Shown: positions 1 through 7,413 of the stretch, one piece after another
Layout of the letters: each line of letters opens with the position of its first letter
Position numbering within the stretch: position 1 is the first letter of the stretch
The notes under the pieces: model-generated
What the model was told of the DNA's origin: nothing
What the model saw: only the letters and a program-made list of their open reading frames with translations
Databases searched by the model: none
Assembly (NCBI RefSeq): GCF_000711965.1
Contig: NZ_JONS01000001.1
Coordinates: forward strand, 186,001-250,000
DNA from: Actinomyces israelii DSM 43320
GTDB taxonomy: Bacteria > Actinomycetota > Actinomycetes > Actinomycetales > Actinomycetaceae
DNA: 64,000 nt
Direction of reading: 5' to 3'
Translations under genes and position numbers: made by a program

Positions 1-667
1 GCGGCAGGAACTTCTCGTGCTTCTTCGATACTCCCCCGCCGACGACGAACAGGTCCGGGCTGAAGAGCATCTCGACGTGGGAGTAGTAGCGCTGCAGCCG
101 CTTGGCCCACTTCTTCCAGCTCAGGTCGTGGACCTCCTTCTGGTGGGAGGAGGCGCGGGTCTCGGCGTCGTGGCCGTCGATCTCCAGGTGCCCGAGCTCG
201 GTGTTGGGCACGAGCGTGCCGTCCACGATGACGGCCGAGCCGATGCCGGTGCCCAGCGTGGTGACGATGACGGTACCGCGCACCCCCTTGGCCGCGCCGT
301 AGGCGACCTCGGCCAGGCCGGCGGCGTCGGCGTCGTTGAGCGCGTATGAGCGCCTGCCCAGGACGTGCGTCATGAGCTCATTGACGTCGACGCCCTTCCA
401 GGACTTGTCGAGGTTGGCGATGAAGGGGATGGTCCCGTGCACGATCGGAGCCGGGAAGGTGATGCCCACGGGCACGTCCTCCTCGACACCGAGCCTGTCG
501 ATGATCGTGCGGCAGACCTTCGCGACCGCCTTGGGCGTGGAGGGCCGGGGGGTGTCGATGCGGACGCGCTCGCCCGCGAACTCGCCGGTCTCCAGGTCGA
601 CGAGGGCGCCCTTGATACCCGATCCGCCGATGTCGATCCCGCATGCCATCCGGTTCGTCTGACTCAT
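1..667 (-). CDS. ppgK: Polyphosphate glucokinase, ROK family (3' end outside window)
   Basis: Phosphorylates glucose to glucose-6-phosphate using polyphosphate (and usually ATP) in the cytoplasm. The 222 visible residues start MSQTNRMACGIDIGGSGIKG, giving the N-terminal phosphate loop with Asp12; the catalytic Asp lies in LNDADAAG (about residues 110-117), and TTLGTGIGSA (about 126-135) and ELGHLEIDG (about 147-155) follow. The ROK zinc motif CxCGxxGC is absent, which is typical of polyphosphate glucokinases rather than ATP glucokinases. The start is set by AGGAGG five bases before the ATG at 667. The gene runs off the left edge, so only the C-terminal part is missing. Family call is firm; phosphate-donor preference is inferred. 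Confidence 0.92.
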   Translation of the reverse strand, partial: MSQTNRMACGIDIGGSGIKGALVDLETGEFAGERVRIDTPRPSTPKAVAKVCRTIIDRLGVEEDVPVGITFPAPIVHGTIPFIANLDKSWKGVDVNELMTHVLGRRSYALNDADAAGLAEVAYGAAKGVRGTVIVTTLGTGIGSAVIVDGTLVPNTELGHLEIDGHDAETRASSHQKEVHDLSWKKWAKRLQRYYSHVEMLFSPDLFVVGGGVSKKHEKFLP

Positions 668-758
668 GACAGCCTCCTGAAGGTCTTCTGATCAGTGCGG
701 TCCGAGGATATAGGAGGAGTCGGTGAGCCGGGGCCGGTTGGAGGCGGCTTCCGGGCTC

Positions 759-2111
759 TTACGGTGCGGTCGTGAACACTGTGGAGGGCACCCCGAGGCG
801 GGCGCAGGTCTCCTCGCAGGCGTGGCAGGGGCCGATGGGCTCGCCCTGGGGGTGGGAGTGGATCTTCACCCGCGTGACGGTCTCGGGCAGCTCGTCGACG
901 CCCTCCCTCTGCGCGGCGTCGGCGAGCATCTTGTAGGCGGCGTCGACCCTGTACTCCCAGCGGGCGAAGGGGCCGGCCCCGCAGATCGCATTGTCCAGCC
1001 AGGCCTCGTACCAGGCCAGGAAGCCGGGGGCCGCGAGCTGGAAGCCGTCGTCGCAGGCGCGCGAATCCAGCCACACGGTGCCGTCGGCGAGATTGAGGAC
1101 CCACTGGGCCCCGCAGCCGGCGTCGGCCAGGTACCACCACTCCTCGGCGAGGGGCCGGGGCTCGAGGCCGTAGCCGGGCCCCGCCCCGCCGGCGGCGACC
1201 GTGCTCAGGAACCAGGCCATGCCCTCCGGCAGCCCGAGGCTCGCGGCGCCGGGGTCCGTCTCTCCCAGCCGCATGCCGTGATGGCGGGCGCCGCACCAGC
1301 CGGCCTCGCTGGTCGGGTTGTCGGCGCAGGCGCGCAGCAGGTCGAGGGTGCGCTGCAGGCCGCCGCGGGTGAGGGTGGGGGCCGGCTCGATCGGAGTCAG
1401 CAGCGCCCACTCGCGCAGCATCCGCGTGCCGCCGGACTCCGGCGGGATGGTGTCGAGCACGGCACGGGCGGGCGGCCAGTCGGCCGCCCCGAGCTTGACC
1501 TCGGCCAGCGGCGTCGGGCCCGCCTCGAGGAAGCAGCCGAGCGCAACGACTTGGCCGGACCGCAGGGCGGGGACGGTTCCGCTGTCCAGCACCCGTGTTG
1601 TCAGGGCCCGGGGACCGCCCAGGCGCTGCCGGTAGACCGCCGCCTCCTCCGCCGAGCCGGTCCAGCGGTCGAGGTGGCCAACCGCGACGCGGTACCGCCG
1701 TCCGTCCAGGGCAGTCTCGAGCTGCTCGACATCCGGATCCTGAGTGCTGATGAGGTCGGGGCGGCCGATCCCGGTGAGCAGGACGGGTCCGAAGGCGCAG
1801 GCCCAGTTGCACCCGGCCAGTACGAGCGCGGACTGCGTGCTCGAGCCGTATCCGCTGGCGGTGACCAGGGCTCCCGACTCGCCGAGCGCGCCGCCTCTGA
1901 TGGTCAAGAAGATGAACACCCCGTAGGGCGGAGCGTCCTGGCACTCGTCGATGGAGCACTCGATGACGGGCAACCCCTCCCCGAGCTCCACGACCTGGGC
2001 GCCGTCGGCCTCCACCACCCGGGCACCGATGAAGTGCCCGGCGACCACCTCGGCGAGCATGCGCTCAGGCGTGGAACCAGATGCGAGGGACGGCTGATCG
2101 GACTCGCTCAT
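759..2111 (-). CDS. SUKH (SMI1/KNR4)-like protein with an unassigned N-terminal half
   Basis: 450 residues, no signal peptide or membrane segment. I do not recognise the whole protein. The N-terminal 160 residues resemble actinobacterial unknown proteins of the DUF6348 kind (remembered likeness). The middle (about 240-400) looks like a SUKH domain: the pattern GAGPGYGLEP, then an aromatic-rich strand, DAGCGAQWVLNLADGTVW, and FLAWYEAWLDNAI. SUKH domains are best known as immunity proteins against polymorphic toxins, though many serve general roles. The C-terminus adds HSHPQGEPIGPCHACEETC, a His/Cys cluster recalling zinc sites of deaminase-fold proteins. No toxin gene lies beside it; neighbours are ppgK and a quinone reductase on the same strand. 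Start chosen at the ATG giving MSESDQPS. Function unknown. Confidence 0.7.
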   Translation of the reverse strand: MSESDQPSLASGSTPERMLAEVVAGHFIGARVVEADGAQVVELGEGLPVIECSIDECQDAPPYGVFIFLTIRGGALGESGALVTASGYGSSTQSALVLAGCNWACAFGPVLLTGIGRPDLISTQDPDVEQLETALDGRRYRVAVGHLDRWTGSAEEAAVYRQRLGGPRALTTRVLDSGTVPALRSGQVVALGCFLEAGPTPLAEVKLGAADWPPARAVLDTIPPESGGTRMLREWALLTPIEPAPTLTRGGLQRTLDLLRACADNPTSEAGWCGARHHGMRLGETDPGAASLGLPEGMAWFLSTVAAGGAGPGYGLEPRPLAEEWWYLADAGCGAQWVLNLADGTVWLDSRACDDGFQLAAPGFLAWYEAWLDNAICGAGPFARWEYRVDAAYKMLADAAQREGVDELPETVTRVKIHSHPQGEPIGPCHACEETCARLGVPSTVFTTAP

Positions 2112-2186
2112 GCGCCCATCACATCACATACGCGCCGGGGCGCGCGGAGGCCGGCTCGCAACGGCTTCAGAACACCCCGGGCCGGC

Positions 2187-3140
2187 TCAGGGGGTCTCAG
2201 GTAGGTCAACAACGAGCTTGCCGCGCACGTGGCCGCCGCGCAGCTCGGTGTAGGCCTGCCGCACCGAGTCGACGTCGAAGGGGTAGACGCGGGCGATCGT
2301 CACCGTCATGGTTCCGTCGGCCACGAGGGCGGCCGCCCGCCTCAGGTCCTCGGGGCGGGCGTCGCGCGAGCCGGTGACCCGCACCCCCTTGGCGATGGAC
2401 GGCGGCGCGGGCACGATGGTGGCGATGGCCTCGGGGGCCAGGCCGAGCGCCAGCGCGAGATCGACGTACTGCGGGCCGTGGCAGTCCAGCAGCCTGGTCA
2501 CCGGCGACGGCGCCGCCGCGCGGACGCGGTCCTCCAGGTCCTCGCCGTAGGCGACCGCGACGGCGCCCAGGGAGCGGATGCGGTCCAGGCTGTCCTCGCC
2601 GGCGATACCGATGACGGCGGCGCCGGCGCGCCCGGCGAGCTGGACCGCCATCGAGCCGACGCCGCCCGAGGCGGCGCTGACCACGAGCACGTCGCCGTCG
2701 TGGACCCCCAGCGCGCGCAGCGCCCCCGCCGCCGCCTCGACGGCGACCCCGAGCGCGGCCGCCTGGGCGAAGCTCAGGGCCGCGGGCTTGAGCACGACGT
2801 CGCCGGCGTCGACGACGAGCCGCTCGGCCAGCGTCCCGGCCCCCGACCCGCTTCCCGGAGCGGCGTGCACGGTCCCCAGGACCTCGTCCCCGACTGCCAC
2901 GGAGGCGACGCCCTCGCCGACGGCGTCGACGACGCCCGCGTAGTCGCGCCCCACACCCCGGGGCCGCCGCGGACCGTCGCCGTCCATCATGCCGGAGACG
3001 ATCTTCCAGTCCACGGGGTTGAGGCCCGCCGCCCTGACCGCCACGCGCACCTGCCCGGGGCCGGGAACGGGCTCGGGGACCTCGGCCATCTCCAGGACCT
3101 CGGGGCCGCCGAAGCTCCTGTACTCAATCGCTCGCACCAT
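2187..3140 (-). CDS. NADPH:quinone reductase-like MDR-family oxidoreductase
   Basis: 317 residues of the medium-chain dehydrogenase/reductase superfamily. The N-terminal GroES-like domain begins MVRAIEYRSFGGPEVLEM and contains GLNPVDWKI; a Rossmann domain with SAASGGVGSMAVQLAG (about residues 150-165) binds NADPH. The structural and catalytic zinc cysteines of alcohol dehydrogenases are absent, placing it with zinc-free quinone oxidoreductases (QOR) that reduce quinones or enals. It is divergent from a MarR regulator 104 bases away. That layout is typical of a redox- or xenobiotic-responsive pair, so regulation by the neighbour is likely. Substrate unknown. Confidence 0.88.
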   Translation of the reverse strand: MVRAIEYRSFGGPEVLEMAEVPEPVPGPGQVRVAVRAAGLNPVDWKIVSGMMDGDGPRRPRGVGRDYAGVVDAVGEGVASVAVGDEVLGTVHAAPGSGSGAGTLAERLVVDAGDVVLKPAALSFAQAAALGVAVEAAAGALRALGVHDGDVLVVSAASGGVGSMAVQLAGRAGAAVIGIAGEDSLDRIRSLGAVAVAYGEDLEDRVRAAAPSPVTRLLDCHGPQYVDLALALGLAPEAIATIVPAPPSIAKGVRVTGSRDARPEDLRRAAALVADGTMTVTIARVYPFDVDSVRQAYTELRGGHVRGKLVVDLPETP

Positions 3141-3201
3141 ACTGCAACATCCTCGTTCCGTCGCCGCGGGTCGGCGGGCCTTCCATCCCGCCGACCGCCC
3201 A

Positions 3202-3234
3202 CTATGATTCTCATAGAATATACAGCTTATAGAA
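3202..3234. promoter_or_regulatory. Candidate MarR operator between qor-like gene and marR
   Basis: A perfect inverted repeat CTATGA-TTC-TCATAG lies at 3202-3216. The hexamer ATAGAA occurs at 3213-3218 and again at 3229-3234, sixteen bases apart. The patch is AT-rich in an otherwise GC-rich context, sits directly upstream of the MarR start at 3245, and falls between divergent promoters. MarR proteins usually bind such palindromes to repress themselves and the divergent gene. Binding is inferred. Confidence 0.5.
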
Positions 3235-3244
3235 ACGGAGTGTC

Positions 3245-3718
3245 ATGATAACGGCGTCCGACTCACCGCAGCTGCGGACGATCCTCGCCCTGCGTCGGCT
3301 GGGCAGCGCCCTGGCCATGACCAACCGCGCCGCCGGGGTCGTGCTCGGCATCAAGGGCGCGGACCTCGCCGTGCTCGACGTCCTCCACCGGGAGGGGCCG
3401 CTGACCCCCACCGAGCTCGCCCGGCGCACCCGCACCCACCTGGCCACCATGACGGGCGTGCTCAGGCGGCTGGAGAGGGGCGGGTGGGTGGAGCGCCGGC
3501 CCGATGCGGCCGACCGGCGCTCGGTGCACATCCACGCCGCGGGAGCGGATCGCCTGGCCTCCGTCTTCGCCCGGGCGGACGAGGAGCTGTCGGAGGTCGT
3601 GTCGGGCTGGTCCGAGGAGCAGGTCGCGATGCTCATCAACTTCCTCAACGACGCCAGCGAGATCGCCGGCCGTCTGGCCGACGACCTCGTGGCGGACGCC
3701 CCCGCCCGGCGTCCCTGA
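3245..3718 (+). CDS. MarR-family transcriptional regulator
   Basis: 157 residues with a single winged-helix domain. The recognition helix region is LTPTELARRTRTHLATMTGVLRRLE and the wing contains RRPDAADRRSVHI, the DxRS-type signature of MarR proteins. There are no cysteines in the sensing region, so ligand rather than thiol sensing is more likely. GGAG precedes the ATG at 3245. It is divergent from the quinone reductase-like gene and probably represses both genes through the palindrome at 3202-3216; this target assignment is inference from position. Confidence 0.88.
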   Translation: MITASDSPQLRTILALRRLGSALAMTNRAAGVVLGIKGADLAVLDVLHREGPLTPTELARRTRTHLATMTGVLRRLERGGWVERRPDAADRRSVHIHAAGADRLASVFARADEELSEVVSGWSEEQVAMLINFLNDASEIAGRLADDLVADAPARRP

Positions 3719-3752
3719 CGCCGGTTGACGAGCCCGGCCGGGCCGGTCGGGA

Positions 3753-5738
3753 TCAGGCCCCTGTGCGGGTCATCGCCCTGACCGACAGCCTCTTGACCCA
3801 CAGGTAGAGTCCGAGCCCCACCCCGGCGAACACCAGGGCGCCGAGCGCCTCGGAGGCGGTCTCGAACCCGGGGCCGACGACGGCGAGGGGGTCCTCCTGC
3901 CCGCTCGCGGCCACGATGCCCGCCAGGACCACGCCGAACAGGCTCTCGCCGACGATCAGCCCGGTCGCGGCCAGGGTGCTCAGCCGCTTGGTGCTCTCCG
4001 GGTCCGCGGTCCCCGCCGCCCAGCGGTCGTAGAGCAGGCCCGCCACGGCGCCGACGGGGATGATGAGCGTCAGGCCCATCGGCAGGTACATGCCCATGCC
4101 CACGGCCAGCGGCGGCAGGTGCATCCGGTTCTTCGTGGCCAGGCCGAGCACCTCGTCAACGACGACCACGACCACCCCGATCGCGGCGCCCAGGCCCAGG
4201 AGCCCCCAGCTCAGGTCGCCGCCGAACACGCCCTTGGCCAGGGAGGACAGCAGGGCCGCCTGGGGCGCGGCCAGGGCGTTGTCGGTCGCCTCGGGCGCGC
4301 CGGCGAAGCCGAAGCTGGTGTTGAGCAGCTGGAGGACCGGCGGGATGATGAGCGAGCCGAAGGCGACGCCGACGACCAGGGCGACCTGCTGCTTCCACGG
4401 GGTCGCCCCCACGAGCTGGCCGGTCTTGAGGTCCTGCAGGTTGTCGTTGGAGATGGTGGCCACGCCGAAGACGACCGCGGCGGTGAACAGGGTGTAGGCG
4501 ATCAGCGCGTCGCCCTGACCGGGGGCCTGGGCGCCGTGCACCACCTTGATGAGCAGGGCGGCGGCGATCACAATGAGGATGCCGACCCCGGAGATGGGGC
4601 TGTTGGACGCGCCGATCAGGCCCGCCATGTAGCCGCACACGCCCGCGACGGCCAGGCCGATCAGCAGCACGAAGAGGATGCTGACCACGACCATGCCGAC
4701 CGTGTGGTGACCGATGGGCGTGTCCCGCACGAACAGCCACAGGAGGAGCCCGATAGGCAGCATCGAGGCCAGGGTCACCCCGGCCACCACGCGCATGGAC
4801 AGGTCGCGCTCCTGGACGGGCACGTCCGTCCCCTCGTCGCGGGCGCGGGTGGCCGCCAGGGCCTCCTTGACGCCTCGGGCGATGGGCAGGGCGATCTTGG
4901 CGAGTGTCCACACGGCGGCGACCGCCATGGCCCCCGCTCCGACGAAGCGCACGTCGGAGGTGAAGATCCCCGACACGATCTCGCCAAGGTCGCCGCCGGC
5001 AGGGATCTGGCCGGCGGTGCGCAGCGGCAGCATGACGCCGAAGGAGATCAACAGCCCGACGATCATGGCGATGCCGACGGTGATGCCGACGAGGTGGCCC
5101 ACACCGATGAGGGCCAGGGAGAGGCTGGCGCTGACCATGCTGCCGCCGGAGCCGACGCGGAAGGCCCGCTCAATGCTGCCGGCCACGACCTTCATCGCCG
5201 CCAGCGCGGCGAAGCCGGCCGACGCCAGCCCGCCCACAACGATGACCAGCAGGCCGCGCCTGTTCTCCTCCGCGCCCTCGGCGCTGTCCCCCACGCGCAG
5301 CACCTCCGCCGCGGCCACGCCCTCGGGGAAGGGCAGGTCCGATCCGGTGACGAGGGCGCGGCGCAGCGGGATGGAGTACATGACGCCCAGCACGCCGCCC
5401 AGGGCGGTCACCAGCGCGGTCTCCCAGTACGGGAAGCCGGTCCACCACCCGATCATGACCAGACCGGGCAGCACGAAGATAATGGCCGACAGCGTGCCGG
5501 CTGCGGATGCGATTGTCTGGACGATATTGTTCTCCACCACGGAGTGGTCCCGGAAGGAGCGCAGGATGGCCATGGAGATGACCGCGGCCGGGATCGAGGT
5601 GGCGAAGGTGAGGCCGACCTTCAGACCCAGGTAGACGTTGGCGGCTGTGAACACCAGGGTAATGAGGCCGCCGATGACGACGCCCCGTACTGTAAGCTCG
5701 CGCACACCTGATGTGGCGGGAGCGGTATTACCGGACAT
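3753..5738 (-). CDS. OPT-family oligopeptide/metal-chelate transporter
   Basis: 661-residue polytopic membrane protein of the OPT family. It opens MSGNTAPATSGVRELTVRGV and goes straight into a membrane segment containing FTAANVYLGLKVGLTFATSIPAA, the conserved OPT N-terminal motif. GSDLPFPEGVAAAEVL and a C-terminal NRMHLPPLAVGMGMYLP segment follow. About 14-16 hydrophobic segments are visible. OPT proteins are proton-coupled importers of small peptides or chelated iron; the substrate here is unknown. The reading frame is open further upstream to 6080, but the ATG at 5738 with GAGGAGG just before it is the real start, since the upstream part runs through the tRNA region. Confidence 0.88.
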   Translation of the reverse strand: MSGNTAPATSGVRELTVRGVVIGGLITLVFTAANVYLGLKVGLTFATSIPAAVISMAILRSFRDHSVVENNIVQTIASAAGTLSAIIFVLPGLVMIGWWTGFPYWETALVTALGGVLGVMYSIPLRRALVTGSDLPFPEGVAAAEVLRVGDSAEGAEENRRGLLVIVVGGLASAGFAALAAMKVVAGSIERAFRVGSGGSMVSASLSLALIGVGHLVGITVGIAMIVGLLISFGVMLPLRTAGQIPAGGDLGEIVSGIFTSDVRFVGAGAMAVAAVWTLAKIALPIARGVKEALAATRARDEGTDVPVQERDLSMRVVAGVTLASMLPIGLLLWLFVRDTPIGHHTVGMVVVSILFVLLIGLAVAGVCGYMAGLIGASNSPISGVGILIVIAAALLIKVVHGAQAPGQGDALIAYTLFTAAVVFGVATISNDNLQDLKTGQLVGATPWKQQVALVVGVAFGSLIIPPVLQLLNTSFGFAGAPEATDNALAAPQAALLSSLAKGVFGGDLSWGLLGLGAAIGVVVVVVDEVLGLATKNRMHLPPLAVGMGMYLPMGLTLIIPVGAVAGLLYDRWAAGTADPESTKRLSTLAATGLIVGESLFGVVLAGIVAASGQEDPLAVVGPGFETASEALGALVFAGVGLGLYLWVKRLSVRAMTRTGA

Positions 5739-5907
5739 GGTCCTCCTCAGACATGGGACACCGGACAGCAGATCGTGTCCATCACGCACAATACGCCTCG
5801 ACGTCACAGCGCATGCGAGTCTGCCGGACCGGAACGGTTGCTGAGTGGCGGACTTGGGCCAGTGGGCGGGCAGAGCGACTGATTCCGGAGGCCCGCGGGC
5901 GCCTCGG

Positions 5908-5940
5908 ACCGATCTCGGTGCGGAACTGAACCGATCTCGG
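5908..5940. repeat. Two direct copies of ACCGATCTCGG, 22 bases apart
   Basis: ACCGATCTCGG occurs at 5908-5918 and 5930-5940. The exact 22-base (two helical turn) spacing would suit a regulator binding on one face of the DNA. They lie between the tRNA terminator and the OPT transporter gene, about 170-200 bases upstream of the latter. No function known. Confidence 0.45.
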
Positions 5941-5976
5941 CGAAACCGCGCTTGCCGCCCGGCAGCAATACGACGG

Positions 5977-6002
5977 GGTCCTCGCCCGTGCGGGCGAGGA
6001 CC
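5977..6002 (-). terminator. Hairpin terminator after the tRNA pair
   Basis: A perfect 12-base inverted repeat, GGTCCTCGCCCG and CGGGCGAGGACC, with only TG between. It begins ten bases past the CCA end of the second tRNA in the direction of transcription. There is no T tract, as is common for actinobacterial terminators. It would also insulate the OPT gene downstream. Confidence 0.7.
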
Positions 6003-6011
6003 TCCGCCTCC

Positions 6012-6086
6012 TGGTGGAGCTAGAAGGAATCGAACCCCCGTCTCTTCCACAAAGTGGAAGCGCGCTACCAACTGCGCCATAGCCCC
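6012..6086 (-). tRNA. tRNA-Ala-derived tRNA with anticodon UUU and C33 (tRNA pseudogene or chimeric tRNA)
   Basis: A full cloverleaf of 75 nt with encoded CCA can be drawn. It repeats bases 1-32 of the neighbouring tRNA-Ala(GGC) exactly, and the acceptor stem is identical, including G3:U70, the alanyl-tRNA synthetase identity pair. The anticodon loop differs: ACUUUGU, which reads UUU (lysine codons) and has C where U33 is nearly universal. The variable loop has four bases (AGAC) instead of five, and the T stem pairs with two G-U pairs. No genuine tRNA-Lys body is present. It is co-transcribed after tRNA-Ala(GGC) with 44 bases between them. Either a decaying duplicate or a tRNA that would put alanine at lysine codons; the C33 argues for weak or no ribosomal use. 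Confidence 0.7.
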
Positions 6087-6130
6087 GTGACATATCGTCG
6101 CGCTTCAATTGATTGACACCGAACGGTGCA

Positions 6131-6206
6131 TGGTGGAGCTAGGGGGATTCGAACCCCCGACCTCTTCCATGCCATGGAAGCGCGCTACCAACTGCGCCAT
6201 AGCCCC
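6131..6206 (-). tRNA. tRNA-Ala (anticodon GGC)
   Basis: A 76-nt cloverleaf with encoded CCA: acceptor stem GGGGCUA/UAGCUCC containing G3:U70, D arm GCGC...GCGC, anticodon loop AUGGCAU (GGC), five-base variable loop AGGUC, and a T stem of five G-C pairs with loop UUCGAAU. It decodes GCC and GCU. A strong promoter lies upstream at 6239-6267, and an altered copy follows downstream at 6012-6086. Confidence 0.97.
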
Positions 6207-6238
6207 TTTCGGGCGCCGCCCGCCGGGCGACGGAGATA

Positions 6239-6267
6239 ATCCTATGGAGTCCGCACCCCGCGGGCAA
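6239..6267 (-). promoter_or_regulatory. tRNA promoter
   Basis: On the minus strand TTGCCC (6262-6267) and TAGGAT (6239-6244) are separated by 17 bases, close to the housekeeping sigma consensus. Transcription would begin near 6232, about 25 bases before the tRNA-Ala 5' end. Confidence 0.65.
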
Positions 6268-6324
6268 ATCCTTCCCGCGTGCGGTACCTCACCCCCGGCC
6301 CGTCCCTCCCGCCGCGGCCGGGCA

Positions 6325-6975
6325 TCAGGACAGGAACCCGCCGATCGCCCCGCCGGTCCCCGAGCCCGTCCGCTCCTCACCGCTGTTCCAGTGCTCGAGC
6401 CTCCATCCCGGCGACCGCCCGGTGCTGCTGAGCACCGCGTAGTGGCAGTTGTCCAGGCCGCGCAGCCCGAACCACGCGGAGGGATCGAGGCCCAGGAGGC
6501 GGGTCGTGCCCAGGGTGATGGCCGCACCGTGCGCGACGACAACGACGGTCGCCTCACCGGCCGCCGCGGCGATCCGCCCCAGCGCCGCCCCCACCCGGGC
6601 GGCAGCATCACCGCGGGTCTCGACCCCGACGCCCGCCGGGTCCCCGCCGGCCCGCCACACGGCGAACTGCTCCGGCCAGCCCGCCTCGATCCGGGCGCGC
6701 TCCAGTCCCTCCCACATGCCGAAGGACCGCTCCACAAGACCCTGATCGACACGCACGTCCACACCGGTCGCCGCGGACAGCGCCTCGGCGGTCTGCCGTG
6801 CGCGCTGCAGGGGCGAGGAGACGATCACGCTCGGCCTCAGGGCCGCCAGCCTCGGGGCCGCCGACACGGCCTGGGCTCGTCCGACCTCGTTGAGGGGGAT
6901 GTCGACGCGCCCCTGGACCCTGCCCGCGACGTTGTGATCGGTCTGGCCGTGCCGCCACAAGACGAGATGCGCCAT
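6325..6975 (-). CDS. Histidine phosphatase-family protein (phosphoglycerate mutase-like)
   Basis: 216 residues of the histidine phosphatase superfamily. The phosphohistidine motif is LWRHGQT (about residues 6-12), with the second arginine in SSPLQRARQTAE and the later catalytic His in VVVAHGAAI (about 155). LNEVGRAQA is the usual spacer motif. It lies ten bases after rsfS, the position held in many actinobacteria by a gene often annotated as phosphoglycerate mutase or glucosyl-3-phosphoglycerate phosphatase. Its substrate cannot be read from sequence; a small phosphorylated metabolite is most likely. Confidence 0.88.
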   Translation of the reverse strand: MAHLVLWRHGQTDHNVAGRVQGRVDIPLNEVGRAQAVSAAPRLAALRPSVIVSSPLQRARQTAEALSAATGVDVRVDQGLVERSFGMWEGLERARIEAGWPEQFAVWRAGGDPAGVGVETRGDAAARVGAALGRIAAAAGEATVVVVAHGAAITLGTTRLLGLDPSAWFGLRGLDNCHYAVLSSTGRSPGWRLEHWNSGEERTGSGTGGAIGGFLS

Positions 6976-6985
6976 GGAGGGCCCC

Positions 6986-7372
6986 TCAGCTCACGGCGCC
7001 GGCCGGGGCCAGAACATCCTCAGGCAGATCGATGAGCGGGCAGTCCTTCCACAGGCGCTCCAGCGAGTAGTACTCGCGGTCCTCGGCCTGTAGGACGTGG
7101 ACGATAATGTCGGAGTAGTCGATGAGCACCCAGTGGGACTCCTCCAGCCCCTCGCGCTGCCTGCGCCTGACTCCGGCCTTGAGCACGGCCTCATCGATCG
7201 CGTCGACGAGGGCGCGCACCTGACGGTCGTTGTCGCCCGAGAGGATGAGGAAGACGTCGGTCAGGGCGAGCCGCCCGGAGACGTCGATCGCAATAATGTT
7301 GTCCGCCTTCTTCTGCGCGGCGGCGCGAGCGGCGACACGGGTCAGGGCGACGGCATGGTCGGTGGCGGGCAC
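6986..7372 (-). CDS. rsfS: Ribosome silencing factor RsfS
   Basis: 128 residues covering the full RsfS (Iojap/DUF143) domain, with KADNIIAIDVSGRLALTDVF, SGDNDRQVRAL, WVLIDYSDIIVHV and FYxLERLW-type REYYSLERLWKD. RsfS binds ribosomal protein uL14 on the 50S subunit and blocks joining of subunits during starvation. It begins at a GTG with AAGGAG just upstream. The order nadD, membrane protein, rsfS, histidine phosphatase is the usual actinobacterial arrangement and suggests one transcript. Confidence 0.96.
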   Translation of the reverse strand: MPATDHAVALTRVAARAAAQKKADNIIAIDVSGRLALTDVFLILSGDNDRQVRALVDAIDEAVLKAGVRRRQREGLEESHWVLIDYSDIIVHVLQAEDREYYSLERLWKDCPLIDLPEDVLAPAGAVS

Positions 7373-7413
7373 GGAACTCCTTGAAGGCGGGCGACGGGCT
7401 TCAGCCCGTCAGC

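Noticed and set aside
3732-3743. Palindrome GCCCGGCCGGGC between marR and the OPT gene as a terminator
   Set aside because: A 12-base palindrome allows only a four-base stem with a four-base loop and recurs easily in GC-rich DNA.
5739-6080. Upstream extension of the OPT transporter to 775 residues
   Set aside because: Would translate the tRNA region; a ribosome-binding site and the family N-terminus fix the start at 5738.
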